A stretch of 64,000 bases of DNA from Vibrio aerogenes (GTDB lineage Bacteria; Pseudomonadota; Gammaproteobacteria; Enterobacterales; Vibrionaceae), in NCBI RefSeq assembly GCF_024346755.1, contig NZ_AP024861.1:3162001-3226000 (forward strand), in the 5' to 3' direction. The notes under the pieces were generated by a model. The model made no database searches and was not told where the DNA came from. It saw only the letters and a list, made by a program, of their open reading frames with translations. Shown here one piece after another: positions 1-10,032 of the stretch (position 1 is the stretch's first letter; each line of letters opens with the position of its first letter). A program made the position numbers and the translations under genes.

Positions 1-324
1 CTTCAGTCTCCGGTTGCTTCCAGAAATCGCCTGGGATGCTATTTGTATCAAAACCCTGTTCCGAACAACCCTGCAGGTCAAATCAACCAGGCGCTCAACC
101 ATATTCTTGACGCTGAGCCGATATTTGAAAAAATATGCCAGCATAAAAGTGAACATTATCCATTTATGAAGCTGGATAAATTAGCAGCAATGGCACGACG
201 GGAAGCGCTGATTTCAGAAGAAGAAGCTCATATTTTAGTTCGGGCTGAACAAGAAAGACTTTATGTGATCGGCGTAGACGATTTTTCATCAGAAGACTTG
301 ATGGGCGGGCAATATAAAAAATGA
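1..324 (+). CDS. fadE: Acyl-CoA dehydrogenase FadE, C-terminal end (partial)
   Basis: The frame is open from base 1, so only the last 107 residues are present. They match the C-terminal helical region of the long FadE-type acyl-CoA dehydrogenases: a pattern like SRNRLG, then NPAG, a DAEPIF segment, FMKLDKLA, and EEEAHILVRAEQERL close to the end. FadE catalyses the first oxidation of fatty acyl-CoA in beta-oxidation. The FAD site and catalytic glutamate lie outside the window. The stop overlaps the arm of a hairpin that terminates the gene coming the other way. The family call rests on recalled similarity to the E. coli FadE tail. Confidence 0.85.
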   Translation, partial: LQSPVASRNRLGCYLYQNPVPNNPAGQINQALNHILDAEPIFEKICQHKSEHYPFMKLDKLAAMARREALISEEEAHILVRAEQERLYVIGVDDFSSEDLMGGQYKK

Positions 325-325
325 A

Positions 326-351
326 GTCTCCCGGAGAAAAACACGGGAGAC
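326..351 (-). terminator. Intrinsic terminator between fadE and the TIGR03503-type gene
   Basis: GTCTCCCG (326-333) pairs perfectly with CGGGAGAC (344-351) around a 10-base loop. Read on the minus strand the stem is followed by TTCATTTTTT, so it fits termination of the minus-strand gene. On the plus strand there is no T tract, but fadE also ends here. Confidence 0.7.
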
Positions 352-368
352 GATTCATTCTAAGCGGA

Positions 369-1619
369 TTATTTCTTTGGCATATTCAGCTGAAGTTTAG
401 GCTGGAGTGCTTTCTTCGCCTGATGTTTGCGGTATAGCAGCCATCCGATGAGCCCAATGATAATAACAACAACATTCCCGACACCGATATATATCATCTT
501 CATGATCCGGGATTTTTCCCGGTGCGCCAGTAATGCAGCTTCCCGCTCTTTACGCAGTTGCTCTTGCTTCGCCTGTTCCTGCAATAAACGGGTCTTCACA
601 AGGTCCAGCTCTTCAACAACACTATAGGTATGCAAGGGAACAGCAAAAGCTAGCTGACGTTTTGAGGCAAAATCGGTCGCATAAACCTCGCCATCCCATT
701 TATAGTTTCCAAGCGCCCCGGAGTTAGGGATCATCAGTTTAATAGTCTGTCCCTGCTCTCCTGTACTCCCTTCAGCATAATAAACATCACCGTAGATGTT
801 CTCTTGCTCCACATGCGCCACTAAAGAGCCCGGTGTAATTGTGCCGGCAAGACCAGTAAAAATGATTTGATGGGGCTGTCCTGCGATGCGGGACTGGATA
901 AAAGTCGTTGTATATGGCGTTGGATACACCAAAACTTCCTGTTCCTGAGCCCGGAGAAATACACCATTTCCCGAGGTAATCCTGACACGATACTTGCCCG
1001 GTTCAGGTGAGATGTTTAACTTCACGGTAAAGACGCCATCCCCGGCTTTTTCGTCTAAACCCCGCCCGTCATCAGCAAACTCTCCGACAACATTCGGAAT
1101 CGGTCTGGCCTCTTTCAGCAATTTATCTGCGTTTTCAACATACTTGGTAAATGTTACCCGTAACTTGACCCGATCTAAGAAATCACGCAGCTTCAGTGGT
1201 TTATCATCAGATGTCAGCCGGGCAGTAAACTTAATCGTCTCATTGTGAAAAATCCGGACAGGTAATTTTGACGCGGTCAATTTCAGGTTCGATATGAGCT
1301 GTACATTATTTTTGGGAGTCACTTTACCAATAGCCTGCCACGGTCCCGGCATCGGGTTGTCAATGGAAACAATATCCATCGCAGGCTCCTGATACCATTG
1401 CACATTGTCCGGGTGACGTGATGAATAATACTTGACGCCATCAGGCCGGACTAAAACAACCGGGCGGGATGGCTTGGAACGATAAATAACAAAGTTAATC
1501 TGAGAAATGGTCGGGTCAACACGAAAACGGTTATCCAGTAACGACATTGAAGATTTTGTTGCAGCATTACTTCCCAGACTCACGACAAGCCCAACGATGA
1601 TGATTAAAGTCCGCAACAT
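369..1619 (-). CDS. TIGR03503-type membrane-anchored protein, function unknown
   Basis: 416 residues when started at the ATG at 1619, which has AGGAG seven bases upstream; a longer frame reaches 1667 but runs into dnaQ. The N-terminus is a signal peptide (hydrophobic LIIIVGLVVSL then SNAA). The middle looks like extracytoplasmic beta-rich domains with repeated VRPDG, NPMPGPW and DDGRGLDEKAGDGVF-like segments, resembling von Willebrand-associated or bacterial Ig-like modules. A charged helical stretch (about 335-372) precedes one membrane helix (about 375-397) and a basic cytoplasmic tail. I recognise the family as the Vibrio/Shewanella TIGR03503 group; no function is known to me. It lies 13 bases after dnaQ and is probably co-transcribed with it. 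Confidence 0.75.
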   Translation of the reverse strand: MLRTLIIIVGLVVSLGSNAATKSSMSLLDNRFRVDPTISQINFVIYRSKPSRPVVLVRPDGVKYYSSRHPDNVQWYQEPAMDIVSIDNPMPGPWQAIGKVTPKNNVQLISNLKLTASKLPVRIFHNETIKFTARLTSDDKPLKLRDFLDRVKLRVTFTKYVENADKLLKEARPIPNVVGEFADDGRGLDEKAGDGVFTVKLNISPEPGKYRVRITSGNGVFLRAQEQEVLVYPTPYTTTFIQSRIAGQPHQIIFTGLAGTITPGSLVAHVEQENIYGDVYYAEGSTGEQGQTIKLMIPNSGALGNYKWDGEVYATDFASKRQLAFAVPLHTYSVVEELDLVKTRLLQEQAKQEQLRKEREAALLAHREKSRIMKMIYIGVGNVVVIIIGLIGWLLYRKHQAKKALQPKLQLNMPKK

Positions 1620-1632
1620 ATATTCAATTCTC

Positions 1633-2382
1633 CTACTGACGCCACAAACAAGTACCACTTTTTTCAACGAGATCTAATCTTTCCTGATGTGCTTGTAATT
1701 CATCGGCAGAAGCCTTCAAAACCTTTAATGTTTTTCGTTCTGAAACGACACGTCTGACAGAATCACCTTCTCCTGAATTCTGACCGGCAGAAAATTCAAG
1801 TGACGTCTGCCCACCCGTCATTAACAGATAAACATCAGCCAGAATCTCAGCATCGAGTAAGGCTCCGTGCAACGTACGGTGAGAATTGTCAATCCCATAA
1901 CGATCACAAAGCACATCAAGATTATTCCGTTTTCCCGGGAAAATCTTCTTCGCCATTGCCAGAGTATCTGTAATCTGGCAATAGTCAGAAATTAAACCGG
2001 TGCCCGCATTTAATTTAGCAAACTCGTAGTCAATAAACCCGGTATCAAAGGGCGCATTGTGTGCAACCAATTCTGCACCTTGCATAAATTCAAGAAAAGA
2101 GTCATGGACATCAGCATACTCAGGCTTATCCACTAAAAACGCATCGGTAATCCCGTGAACCTCAATCGCTTCAGGCTGAATTTCCCGATCTGGTTTCAGA
2201 TACACATGAAAATGTCTGCCCGTTAATTTACGGTTAATAATTTCAACGGCACCAATTTCGATAATCCGGTGGCCTTCGTAATGAGGACCGCCTTCACGAT
2301 TCATACCGGTTGTTTCGGTATCAAGCACAATAATCCGGTGCGCTCCGGACTCATTGCCATGTGTTTCAGTACTGGTATTCAT
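1633..2382 (-). CDS. dnaQ: DNA polymerase III epsilon subunit (proofreading exonuclease)
   Basis: 249 residues. The 3'-5' exonuclease of the replicative polymerase core. The Exo I motif VLDTETTG places the metal-binding Asp21 and Glu23; Exo II is HNAPFDTGF near residue 110, and Exo III is the HRTLHGALLDAEILAD segment near 170. The QTSLEF sequence after the catalytic domain corresponds to the beta-clamp-binding motif of E. coli epsilon, and the remaining tail would bind the alpha subunit, which is encoded by dnaE in this same window. Length is normal. Divergent from rnhA, with starts only 56 bases apart, the arrangement known from enteric bacteria. Confidence 0.97.
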   Translation of the reverse strand: MNTSTETHGNESGAHRIIVLDTETTGMNREGGPHYEGHRIIEIGAVEIINRKLTGRHFHVYLKPDREIQPEAIEVHGITDAFLVDKPEYADVHDSFLEFMQGAELVAHNAPFDTGFIDYEFAKLNAGTGLISDYCQITDTLAMAKKIFPGKRNNLDVLCDRYGIDNSHRTLHGALLDAEILADVYLLMTGGQTSLEFSAGQNSGEGDSVRRVVSERKTLKVLKASADELQAHQERLDLVEKSGTCLWRQ

Positions 2383-2438
2383 AGGGATAACTGTGTCAGA
2401 CTATATTGAATCAATCATTCACTCTATAGTAACAAATC

Positions 2439-2906
2439 ATGACGAAGCAGGTAGAAATTTTCACTGACGGCTCCTGTCTTGGAAATCCGGGCCCCGGTGG
2501 ATACGGTATTGTATTACGCTATAAACAAGTTGAAAAAACACTATCTCAGGGTTTCCGGCTCACCACAAATAACCGGATGGAGATGATGGCTGCAGTGGTT
2601 GCGCTTCAGTCACTTAAGGAACCCTGTCATGTGGTTTTAACAACGGACAGCCAATACGTTCGCCAGGGTATCACGCAGTGGATATTTAACTGGAAAAAAA
2701 GAGGATGGAAAACCGCGGATAAAAAAGCGGTTAAAAACGCAGATCTGTGGCAGGCACTCGATCAAGAAGCGCAAAAGCACAAGATTGACTGGCACTGGGT
2801 CAAAGGACATACGGGGCACAGAGAAAATGAGCTCTGCGATGAACTAGCCCGGACTGCGGCAGAAAGCCCAACTCAGGATGATACAGGATATATCCCGGCA
2901 GCCTGA
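2439..2906 (+). CDS. rnhA: Ribonuclease HI
   Basis: 155 residues, the usual length. Degrades RNA in RNA:DNA hybrids (R-loops, primers). The acidic catalytic set is visible: Asp10 in [11 protein letters not shown], Glu in NRMEMMA, Asp in LTTDSQYV and the C-terminal [15 protein letters not shown] segment with the last Asp. Basic handle residues ([12 protein letters not shown]) for substrate binding are present. Divergent from dnaQ; the two promoters must share the 56-base gap. Confidence 0.97.
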   Translation: MTKQVEIFTDGSCLGNPGPGGYGIVLRYKQVEKTLSQGFRLTTNNRMEMMAAVVALQSLKEPCHVVLTTDSQYVRQGITQWIFNWKKRGWKTADKKAVKNADLWQALDQEAQKHKIDWHWVKGHTGHRENELCDELARTAAESPTQDDTGYIPAA

Positions 2907-2916
2907 GTGCATCAAA

Positions 2917-3648
2917 TTACTTTCCGGTCGAGGTCCGGTAATTCAAACGCACCGGACTTAATGTTCTTTTCAGACGCCAGTGGGGTTTAATTGGCTGTAA
3001 CGGATAAGTTCTCTTCCTTGCAACAATAAAATACAGGCTGCTGAAAGAACGAATTCCCCCTCCGGTATTATTTTCCAGCCATGTCCAGAAAGCCCGGCAG
3101 TTTTGGGCGGGGAACAGCCCGTATCTGTCACATTCAATGACCTGATAATTCAGCACACCCAGCCAGTCAGCAATCCGGTTGGGGGTAAACATCCGCCCGC
3201 TCCACGGAAAATATTTTTTACGCCACGGTAACAAGCTTGTGCAGCCAACCAGACTCACGGGATTAAACCCGGTGATCACAATATATCCGTCATCAATCAG
3301 CACTCTGTCGACTTCACGCAGCATTCGGTGTGGATCATTGCAATAATCCAGCTGATGGGCCATCAGAACCATATCAACACTTTTTTCCATAAACGGTAAT
3401 GCATAACCATCAGCAATAACCGTATGCAACTTATTTTCAACATCCAGATGAACCTGATGTTGAATATTTGACTGACTACTGGCAATCTCACAACTCAGGC
3501 CACCAAGTTTCAACATATGGTAACCAAATAACTTAGGCCACCACTCGTCCAGACGCGCCTGGATTGATTCACGAACCCATGAACCATTTTTAAGCTGGTC
3601 CCAAGAGTAGGGCTTTTCAATTTTTTTTTGACTACGTGCTGGTTCCAT
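2917..3648 (-). CDS. Class I SAM-dependent methyltransferase, YafS-like
   Basis: 243 residues. The order rnhA / this gene / gloB and the sequence resemble E. coli YafS, a methyltransferase of unknown substrate. It has a methyltransf_11-like core: motif region with HLDVENKLHTVIADGYALPF, then SVDMVLMAHQLDYCNDPHRMLREVDRVL and DDGYIVITGFNP. The glycine-rich motif I is weak (LGGLSCEIA), which is seen in the family. The C-terminus is basic. Converges on rnhA with 10 bases between the stops; divergent from gloB. Substrate unknown. Confidence 0.85.
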   Translation of the reverse strand: MEPARSQKKIEKPYSWDQLKNGSWVRESIQARLDEWWPKLFGYHMLKLGGLSCEIASSQSNIQHQVHLDVENKLHTVIADGYALPFMEKSVDMVLMAHQLDYCNDPHRMLREVDRVLIDDGYIVITGFNPVSLVGCTSLLPWRKKYFPWSGRMFTPNRIADWLGVLNYQVIECDRYGLFPAQNCRAFWTWLENNTGGGIRSFSSLYFIVARKRTYPLQPIKPHWRLKRTLSPVRLNYRTSTGK

Positions 3649-3691
3649 GACTTAACCGTGCTAATAATGTGCAAATGAATGGAGAAAACTC

Positions 3692-4450
3692 ATGTTAAAC
3701 ATCAAAAGCATACCTGCATTCAGGGATAATTACATCTGGCTGATTCAAAATCAGGAGCAACATTGCGTCGTTGTCGATCCGGGCGATGCCCAGGTTGTTT
3801 TATCCTTCCTGGAGAAAAACAATCTGGCACTGGATGCAATTCTGATCACGCATCATCATGCTGACCACACGGGTGGTATCTCAGATTTAATCAAACACTT
3901 TCCCGGAGTCAATGTAGTCGGTCCGGTTGATGAAGCAATTCAATCAGTCACTCACCCGGTCAGGGACGGTGAACAAATTGAAATATTCGGGCATACTTTT
4001 GACATTATGGGCCTGAAAGGTCATACCCTTGGACATATTGGCTATTATCACGAAGACATTTTATTTTGCGGCGATACCCTGTTCTCTGCCGGATGTGGCC
4101 GGGTCTTTGAAGGCACCTGCGAAGAGATGTGGCTTTCGCTGCAAAAACTGATGGCCTTACCTGAAACAACCCGGGTTTACTGTGCACATGAGTATACAGC
4201 GGCGAATCTTGCTTTTGCACTGGCCGTCGAACCAGAAAATGCCGCTCTGCAGCACTACCGGGAACAGGTCAACAGACTTCGGGCAAATCACCAGCCAACG
4301 ATCCCTTCAACCATTGGTCTGGAACTGAAAGTTAATCCATTTTTACGTCCATCAGAGCCGGAGATCATCAAATCTGTGTCAGATCGCACATCGCAACATG
4401 ATCCACTCTCTGTCTTTACTGCTCTGAGAACATGGAAAAACGAATTTTAA
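3692..4450 (+). CDS. gloB: Hydroxyacylglutathione hydrolase (glyoxalase II)
   Basis: 252 residues, standard length. Hydrolyses S-lactoylglutathione to lactate and glutathione in methylglyoxal detoxification. The metallo-beta-lactamase fold signature [10 protein letters not shown] supplies binuclear metal ligands; further ligands are in [10 protein letters not shown], the [12 protein letters not shown] segment and CAHEYT. The C-terminal glutathione-binding helical part with KVNPFLR is complete. Preceded by GGAGAAAA about eight bases before the ATG. Confidence 0.96.
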   Translation: MLNIKSIPAFRDNYIWLIQNQEQHCVVVDPGDAQVVLSFLEKNNLALDAILITHHHADHTGGISDLIKHFPGVNVVGPVDEAIQSVTHPVRDGEQIEIFGHTFDIMGLKGHTLGHIGYYHEDILFCGDTLFSAGCGRVFEGTCEEMWLSLQKLMALPETTRVYCAHEYTAANLAFALAVEPENAALQHYREQVNRLRANHQPTIPSTIGLELKVNPFLRPSEPEIIKSVSDRTSQHDPLSVFTALRTWKNEF

Positions 4451-4525
4451 CGATTTGATCCTTGTCATCCGGATGTTTCAGCAAGTATCATCACAAGCCA
4501 CTGGATAAAGAACTGTATCAATTTT

Positions 4526-6100
4526 ATGAGAAATCATATTTTCGGAGTGTTATTGCTCCTGCTGGCAGGATGCCAGACAACTCAGATAAGCCATCAGAAA
4601 ACGGAAGAAGTACCAGAGAAAACGGTACAGGCGCATAGACCTTCTGCTGACACTGAAGTCGCCGTATCCCAGTCTTCCCCGGCTCAGCCTGTGATAATGC
4701 AACCCGATTTACCTCAGGATCAATCCGATCTTTGGCAAAGAATCAGTATGCAGTTCTCACTTCCTATTCCACAGAACAAATCCGTTCAACGTTACCGGAA
4801 CTGGTATTTAAAACATCCACAGCATCTGATTACTGTCGCTAAACGCGCAACGCCGTTCCTGTATCTCATTACAACCAAGATAGAAAAACGTCATCTCCCG
4901 CTCGAACTGGCTTTGCTCCCTGTGGTTGAAAGCTCATTTGACGCATTTGCCTATTCCCATGGCCGGGCAGCAGGACTGTGGCAGTTTGTTCCTTCGACAG
5001 GGAAAAGATATGGGCTGCAACAAAATTTCTGGTATGACGGCAGAAGAGACGTGAATGCAGCCACAGACGCAGCTCTCAATTACCTGACTTACCTGAACAA
5101 AAAATTCAAGGGTGACTGGTTTCATGCTATCGCCGCCTACAATAGCGGTAGCGGCAGAGTTGACAGAGCAATCAAAAAAAACCGGAAGAAAGGAAAGCCG
5201 ATTGATTTCTTTTCACTGGATCTACCCAAAGAGACCAGTAGCTATGTTCCCAAATTACTGGCTCTCGTTGATGTTATGAATAACAGGGATAAATACGGCT
5301 TAAAAATTCCACATATTGAAAATAAGCCATTCCTCCAGTTGATCAATCCTAAAGAGCAACTGGATCTGGCCGTTGCGGCTCAGTATGCCGATATCAGTGT
5401 CAGAGAACTTCAAAGCTATAATCCGGCTTACAATCAGTGGGCAACCGCCCCGGACGGGCCCTATAAATTATTACTTCCGATCGACAAAATTAACCACTTC
5501 AATCATTCCCTTGCGCAAAATCGCGGTAAAGGTATCAAGCTCATACATTACAAAATTCGTTCGGGAGACACACTCAATACGATTGCCCGGAAATATAAAA
5601 CAACCAGTCAAATTATACAAAATGTCAACGGCTTGCCTGATAATCTGATCCGGGCCGGACAATATCTGATGATACCGACCTCTGCAAAAGGGAAAGAAAC
5701 GTATGTATTGAGCCTGAATAACCGGCTCAAAAAAATTCAGTCGACACCCCGGGGTCAATATCGCTTATTCCATACTGTCCGCTCCGGAGACAGTCTGTGG
5801 AGCATTGCTAAAAAGTACAAGATATCTCATACCTCACTGGCAAAGTGGAACGGGATGAGCCCGAGAGATCCGTTAAAAGTGGGCAAAAAACTTGTCGTCT
5901 GGAAAAAATCATCCAGTGGCGCAATTATTCGTCCTTTGTATTACAAAGTACGATCCGGCGATACACTCAGTGGTATCGCCAGTAAGTTCAGAATCAAAAC
6001 ATCCGATATTATTAAGTGGAATGATTTAACGAAACATAAATACATTCATCCAGGGCGAAAACTGAAATTATTTGTAGATGTGACCAAAGTCAGCACATAG
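4526..6100 (+). CDS. mltD: Membrane-bound lytic murein transglycosylase D
   Basis: 524 residues. A lipoprotein signal ends in the lipobox LAGC (Cys16). The SLT catalytic domain covers roughly 100-250, with the catalytic glutamate in LLPVVESSFDAFAYS and the AAGLWQFVPSTGKRYGL motif. Three LysM peptidoglycan-binding repeats follow, each beginning with a RSGDTL or RSGDSL core (about 340-385, 415-460 and 470-515). It cleaves murein to anhydro-muropeptides in the periplasm; ampG, whose product imports such muropeptides, begins at the right edge of the window. Converges with the yafD-like gene, only seven bases between stops. Confidence 0.96.
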   Translation: MRNHIFGVLLLLLAGCQTTQISHQKTEEVPEKTVQAHRPSADTEVAVSQSSPAQPVIMQPDLPQDQSDLWQRISMQFSLPIPQNKSVQRYRNWYLKHPQHLITVAKRATPFLYLITTKIEKRHLPLELALLPVVESSFDAFAYSHGRAAGLWQFVPSTGKRYGLQQNFWYDGRRDVNAATDAALNYLTYLNKKFKGDWFHAIAAYNSGSGRVDRAIKKNRKKGKPIDFFSLDLPKETSSYVPKLLALVDVMNNRDKYGLKIPHIENKPFLQLINPKEQLDLAVAAQYADISVRELQSYNPAYNQWATAPDGPYKLLLPIDKINHFNHSLAQNRGKGIKLIHYKIRSGDTLNTIARKYKTTSQIIQNVNGLPDNLIRAGQYLMIPTSAKGKETYVLSLNNRLKKIQSTPRGQYRLFHTVRSGDSLWSIAKKYKISHTSLAKWNGMSPRDPLKVGKKLVVWKKSSSGAIIRPLYYKVRSGDTLSGIASKFRIKTSDIIKWNDLTKHKYIHPGRKLKLFVDVTKVST

Positions 6101-6107
6101 GATATTC

Positions 6108-7013
6108 CTATTGTGCAGATATCAATGAAAAAGATGCCTGAATCGGGTTGTGGTCAGAAGCAGAAGTTTCTGCTACACCTGCCTGATTCAAAATCAAACC
6201 ACGGTAAAACAAGTGATCGAGTGGGTATCCATCATACTGTTTACGGTGGTCTGGCGATGGGTAATCTACTTCTGTCATAGAAAGTTCAGACATCGTTTGA
6301 TGCAGATAACTCATTCGCTCTTCACTCCAGCTATTAAAATCTCCGGCAAATATCACAGGACCAACGTGTGACCGAATCTTTGCAGTCAGTTCACCGAGCT
6401 GATCCCGGAATGCTTTGATGCCCAGAGTAAAGTTAACTGCGTGAATATTCACCACGGCCAGTGTTTGTTGATCCGACAACGGATAATAGGAGATCAAAGC
6501 AGACTTCGGCAATCGAATCCAGGGTTCCATCTCCAGATATGCACAGGATGAAAGAGGTAAATATTCTGACAGGTTCATCACCCCCATTCCCTGATCCAGT
6601 ACAGAAAATGCGTGTGCCTGAACAGCCTGCCATCTGGGGTTTTCTTTCAGCCACAATTGAAACCCGGATGACAAATTTGACTCCTGTAATAACACCAGTT
6701 GTCTGTCCTGACTGAACTGTTGTAAAGCCTGAGACCAGTCAGAGCGGTTTTCTTTATAGATGTTCCAGACAAGAACGTTCAGATTCCCATGATCATCAAC
6801 AGGAGAAGAGCCATCAGTTAACTGACTACATGTGCGGGAAACAATCATATCCGGCAGTGCGCCAATGTCTGAAGATCTTTTTAACAAGACAACTTCCGGG
6901 GTGGCGGGCAGATCAAACATATAATCAAGAATGACACCACCAACCAAAACTAACGCCAAAATAATAGAGATAAGCCTGCTTTTTTTAAAACGAAATGACG
7001 CCATTGAATTCAC
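6108..7013 (-). CDS. Endonuclease/exonuclease/phosphatase-family protein, YafD-like
   Basis: 301 residues. One N-terminal membrane helix (about 15-31, ISIILALVLVGGVILDY) leaves the rest probably periplasmic. The EEP fold is supported by LNVLVWNIYKENRSDW, LLQESNLS, VVNIHAVNF, IFAGDFNSWSEERM and the terminal SDHNPIQASF, which together carry the Asn, Glu, Asp and His catalytic set. Neighbourhood (gloB, mltD) and sequence match E. coli YafD. Substrate not known. A second ATG three codons in could be the real start. Confidence 0.85.
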   Translation of the reverse strand: MNSMASFRFKKSRLISIILALVLVGGVILDYMFDLPATPEVVLLKRSSDIGALPDMIVSRTCSQLTDGSSPVDDHGNLNVLVWNIYKENRSDWSQALQQFSQDRQLVLLQESNLSSGFQLWLKENPRWQAVQAHAFSVLDQGMGVMNLSEYLPLSSCAYLEMEPWIRLPKSALISYYPLSDQQTLAVVNIHAVNFTLGIKAFRDQLGELTAKIRSHVGPVIFAGDFNSWSEERMSYLHQTMSELSMTEVDYPSPDHRKQYDGYPLDHLFYRGLILNQAGVAETSASDHNPIQASFSLISAQ

Positions 7014-7046
7014 ATATTTATTGATTTGTTTTAGATACTTTGGTGA

Positions 7047-7072
7047 TAAAGAAAGGAGCCATATGGCTCCTT
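7047..7072 (-). terminator. glnB intrinsic terminator
   Basis: AAGGAGCC (7053-7060), loop ATAT, GGCTCCTT (7065-7072): a perfect 8-bp stem. On the minus strand the stem leads into TTTCTTTATC, right after the glnB stop. Confidence 0.85.
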
Positions 7073-7086
7073 ATCATCACATCTGA

Positions 7087-7434
<348 letters not shown>

Positions 7435-7456
7435 TTAAACTGTATCATTTGTCTGC

Positions 7457-7485
7457 ATTATCCGTCACCGGACAAAAACATTCAA
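7457..7485 (-). promoter_or_regulatory. Candidate glnB sigma-70 promoter
   Basis: On the minus strand TTGAAT (7480-7485), a 17-base spacer and GATAAT (7457-7462), about 30 bases upstream of the glnB start. Four of six and five of six matches to the consensus hexamers. Read by eye only. Confidence 0.45.
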
Positions 7486-7582
7486 TAAACCCCAAGCAAT
7501 CATCAAGCCAAAAAATATTTTACTTTACAATAATCACTCAACAGAAGTGGTATGAGAAGAAGATAATCATTCACAATAATAC

Positions 7583-8902
7583 TCATATCCTATCTGCTTT
7601 CCAGATTAAATCACAACCGGTCCCGGTAAAATCTCTGTCAACAAACAGCTGAGCAATGGCAACAACCTGTTCTCCTGCCATCAAAATTGGCATTCGTCTT
7701 CGTTGCCAGACAGGCACCTTGTATTCCTGAAACAGTTTTTTTAACCGGGTTCTTCCACATCGCCCAACCGGACAGGCTGATAACCCCTGCGGGTTAAAAC
7801 CAATAGTCAGAGAAACCCCTGCCAGCTTTTCCCTGCTCAGCGAGCCTTGATCACACTCCCTGAGCGTGATCAATCCCAGATCATCAGGGAGCTCAACCGG
7901 TTGATTAAATGTAATTTTATGCTGCCATTCCGTCACATCGGTGACTGCAGGCAAACAATATAACCGACCGGAAAAACGACGAATAACAGAATTGCCTAAA
8001 TGTAACCGGGGATCGGCATCTTCCTTAGCCAATATCACCTGATGATAAAGCGTCATGAGTTGAACCCGGGAAGGCATTTGCAGATCATAACGCGCCAGCC
8101 ACATTCTTAAGACCCGCCTGCATACGGCTTCACTTAATGAGAGCAATACAGGGACAGATAAACTCCCATCAGGAAGCTGGGCACGATCCAGTTGCTGCGC
8201 CAATAATTCATCCAGTAACGCTTCCTGCTCTGCACACAATTCTGTACTTCGCTGAATTGCCACGGGCAATTCAGGCCAGCGTTTTAACAAAACAGGTGCA
8301 ATTTTATGCCGGATAAAATTCCGGTCAAAGTGCAAATCCTGATTGCTTTCATCTTCAACCCAGTCTAACTGATGCTGCTTTGCAAATGATTCTATTTCAG
8401 TTCTGGATATTTTCAGCAATGGCCGGACAAGTTTTCCTGCACCGAACCCGGAGACTTCGCCCATGGACGACAACCCTTTGGGCCCGCTTCCCCGTTTTAA
8501 TGCCAGTAAAAAAGTTTCCAGTTGATCATGACTATGCTGCCCTGTCAGTAACAAATCATTTGCCCCAACATAGTGCTGCAGTGCCTCATACCGGGCCTGA
8601 CGGGCTATCGATTCGAGACCACCTTTACTCTTTTTATCCAGCGATACCGGATGTAGCTGAAATGCAATATCTTCATCCTGACACCACTGACGACATCGTT
8701 CAGCCCACAAATCAGCATCAGGACTCAAACCGTGGTTAATATGGACCGCAAGCACTTCCCGGCCTGTTTCCCTGATAAACCCGGAGAGCAGGTGCAGCAT
8801 CACTCTGGAATCAATGCCACCACTGAAAGCCAGTATAAAACGGGACTGGGCTTGACTGTGATGCATCAAAACCCGGTAAAAATGTTGTTCAACAGAGGTC
8901 AT
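7583..8902 (-). CDS. tilS: tRNA(Ile)-lysidine synthase
   Basis: 439 residues. Converts cytidine 34 of tRNA-Ile(CAU) to lysidine so that it reads AUA. The N-terminal PP-loop motif is FSGGIDSRVML, followed by a HINHGLSPDADLW segment and DLLLTGQHSHDQLETFLLALKRG, typical of TilS. The central TilS substrate-binding domain and the C-terminal domain (RCGRTRLKKLFQEYKVPVW...) are both present, so this is the long gammaproteobacterial form. Last gene of the accA-dnaE direction; separated from accA by a hairpin. Confidence 0.96.
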   Translation of the reverse strand: MTSVEQHFYRVLMHHSQAQSRFILAFSGGIDSRVMLHLLSGFIRETGREVLAVHINHGLSPDADLWAERCRQWCQDEDIAFQLHPVSLDKKSKGGLESIARQARYEALQHYVGANDLLLTGQHSHDQLETFLLALKRGSGPKGLSSMGEVSGFGAGKLVRPLLKISRTEIESFAKQHQLDWVEDESNQDLHFDRNFIRHKIAPVLLKRWPELPVAIQRSTELCAEQEALLDELLAQQLDRAQLPDGSLSVPVLLSLSEAVCRRVLRMWLARYDLQMPSRVQLMTLYHQVILAKEDADPRLHLGNSVIRRFSGRLYCLPAVTDVTEWQHKITFNQPVELPDDLGLITLRECDQGSLSREKLAGVSLTIGFNPQGLSACPVGRCGRTRLKKLFQEYKVPVWQRRRMPILMAGEQVVAIAQLFVDRDFTGTGCDLIWKADRI

Positions 8903-8972
8903 TTTGACTCATAACAATTGATATTAAACAGCAGAATTTGTCTTCATTGGTTCAGGGAACCGATCGAATCAA

Positions 8973-8996
8973 AGAGGGAAGCCGACGCTTCCCTCT
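8973..8996 (-). terminator. Hairpin downstream of accA
   Basis: AGAGGGAAGC (8973-8982), loop CGAC, GCTTCCCTCT (8987-8996): a perfect 10-bp stem. The minus-strand tail is TTTGATTCGATC, a poor T tract, so it may terminate only partly or act as a 3' end stabiliser before tilS. Confidence 0.55.
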
Positions 8997-9032
8997 GATC
9001 ATTCATAATAAAAGAACAAGAACACCAGACAA

Positions 9033-9989
9033 TCAACAATATCCATAATTCATTAAACGATGGTAACGACGATCCAATAATGAATCAGCATCCATATTCT
9101 CAATATCAGCCAGCTGTTTCAGCAAAGTCTCTTTAATATTACGGGACATTTCTTCAGGTTGACGATGGGCGCCACCTAACGGTTCTTCGATCACTTCATC
9201 AATGAGTTCCAGCTCTTTCAGACGAGGTGCAGTCAATCCCATTGCTTCTGCAGCCTGAGGCGCTTTATTTGAGTCACGCCAGAGAATGGATGCACAACCT
9301 TCAGGGGAAATGACGGAGTAAGTAGAATACTGAAGCATATTCACAAAATCACCAACACCAATCGCCAGTGCACCACCGGAGCCACCTTCACCGATAACAT
9401 TACAAATCACCGGAACTTTTAAACCCGACATCACCTTGAGGTTTTTTGCAATCGCCTCTGATTGTCCTCTTTCTTCTGCGCCAACCCCCGGATATGCTCC
9501 GGCGGTATCAATAAATGTAATGATCGGCATATTAAAGCGCTCAGCCATCTCCATCAGACGTAATGCTTTCCGGTATCCTTCTGGCTTAGGCATGCCAAAA
9601 TTCCGAATCACCTTATCTCTTGTTTCTCGTCCTTTCTGGTGACCGATCACCATCACAGGGCGATCGTCTAAGCGGGCAATCCCTGCCACAATCGCTTTAT
9701 CATCAGCAAAAGCACGGTCACCAGCTAATTCATCAAAATCAGTGAATATATGCTGAATATAATCCAGTGTGTATGGGCGTTGAGGATGGCGGGCCAGCTG
9801 AGCGACCTGCCATGCACCAAGATCACTGAAAATTTTCTTTTTCAGCTCAAGGCTTTTCTTTTCCAGTTGTTCGATTTCTTTGTCCAAATCAACAGAAGAA
9901 TTACCGTGACGGGAAACATCACGCAACGCTTCAATTTTGGCTTCAAGTTCGACTATAGGCTTTTCAAATTCTAGAAAGTTCGGGCTCAT
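9033..9989 (-). CDS. accA: Acetyl-CoA carboxylase carboxyltransferase alpha subunit
   Basis: 318 residues, standard length. Together with AccD it transfers the carboxyl group from biotin to acetyl-CoA, the first step in fatty acid synthesis. The start [12 protein letters not shown] is the usual one. Crotonase-like core motifs include [42 protein letters not shown] and the oxyanion region [15 protein letters not shown], then [16 protein letters not shown]. It follows dnaE after 43 bases, as in E. coli. Confidence 0.97.
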   Translation of the reverse strand: MSPNFLEFEKPIVELEAKIEALRDVSRHGNSSVDLDKEIEQLEKKSLELKKKIFSDLGAWQVAQLARHPQRPYTLDYIQHIFTDFDELAGDRAFADDKAIVAGIARLDDRPVMVIGHQKGRETRDKVIRNFGMPKPEGYRKALRLMEMAERFNMPIITFIDTAGAYPGVGAEERGQSEAIAKNLKVMSGLKVPVICNVIGEGGSGGALAIGVGDFVNMLQYSTYSVISPEGCASILWRDSNKAPQAAEAMGLTAPRLKELELIDEVIEEPLGGAHRQPEEMSRNIKETLLKQLADIENMDADSLLDRRYHRLMNYGYC

Positions 9990-10032
9990 TTACTGATCCT
10001 TCTTGATTCAGCTTCTCATTGAAAGCTGAACT

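Noticed and set aside
7562..7580. Fur-box-like sequence upstream of glnB
   Set aside because: Only about 12 of 19 consensus positions and placed behind tilS, well upstream of the glnB promoter; AT-rich chance match is likely.
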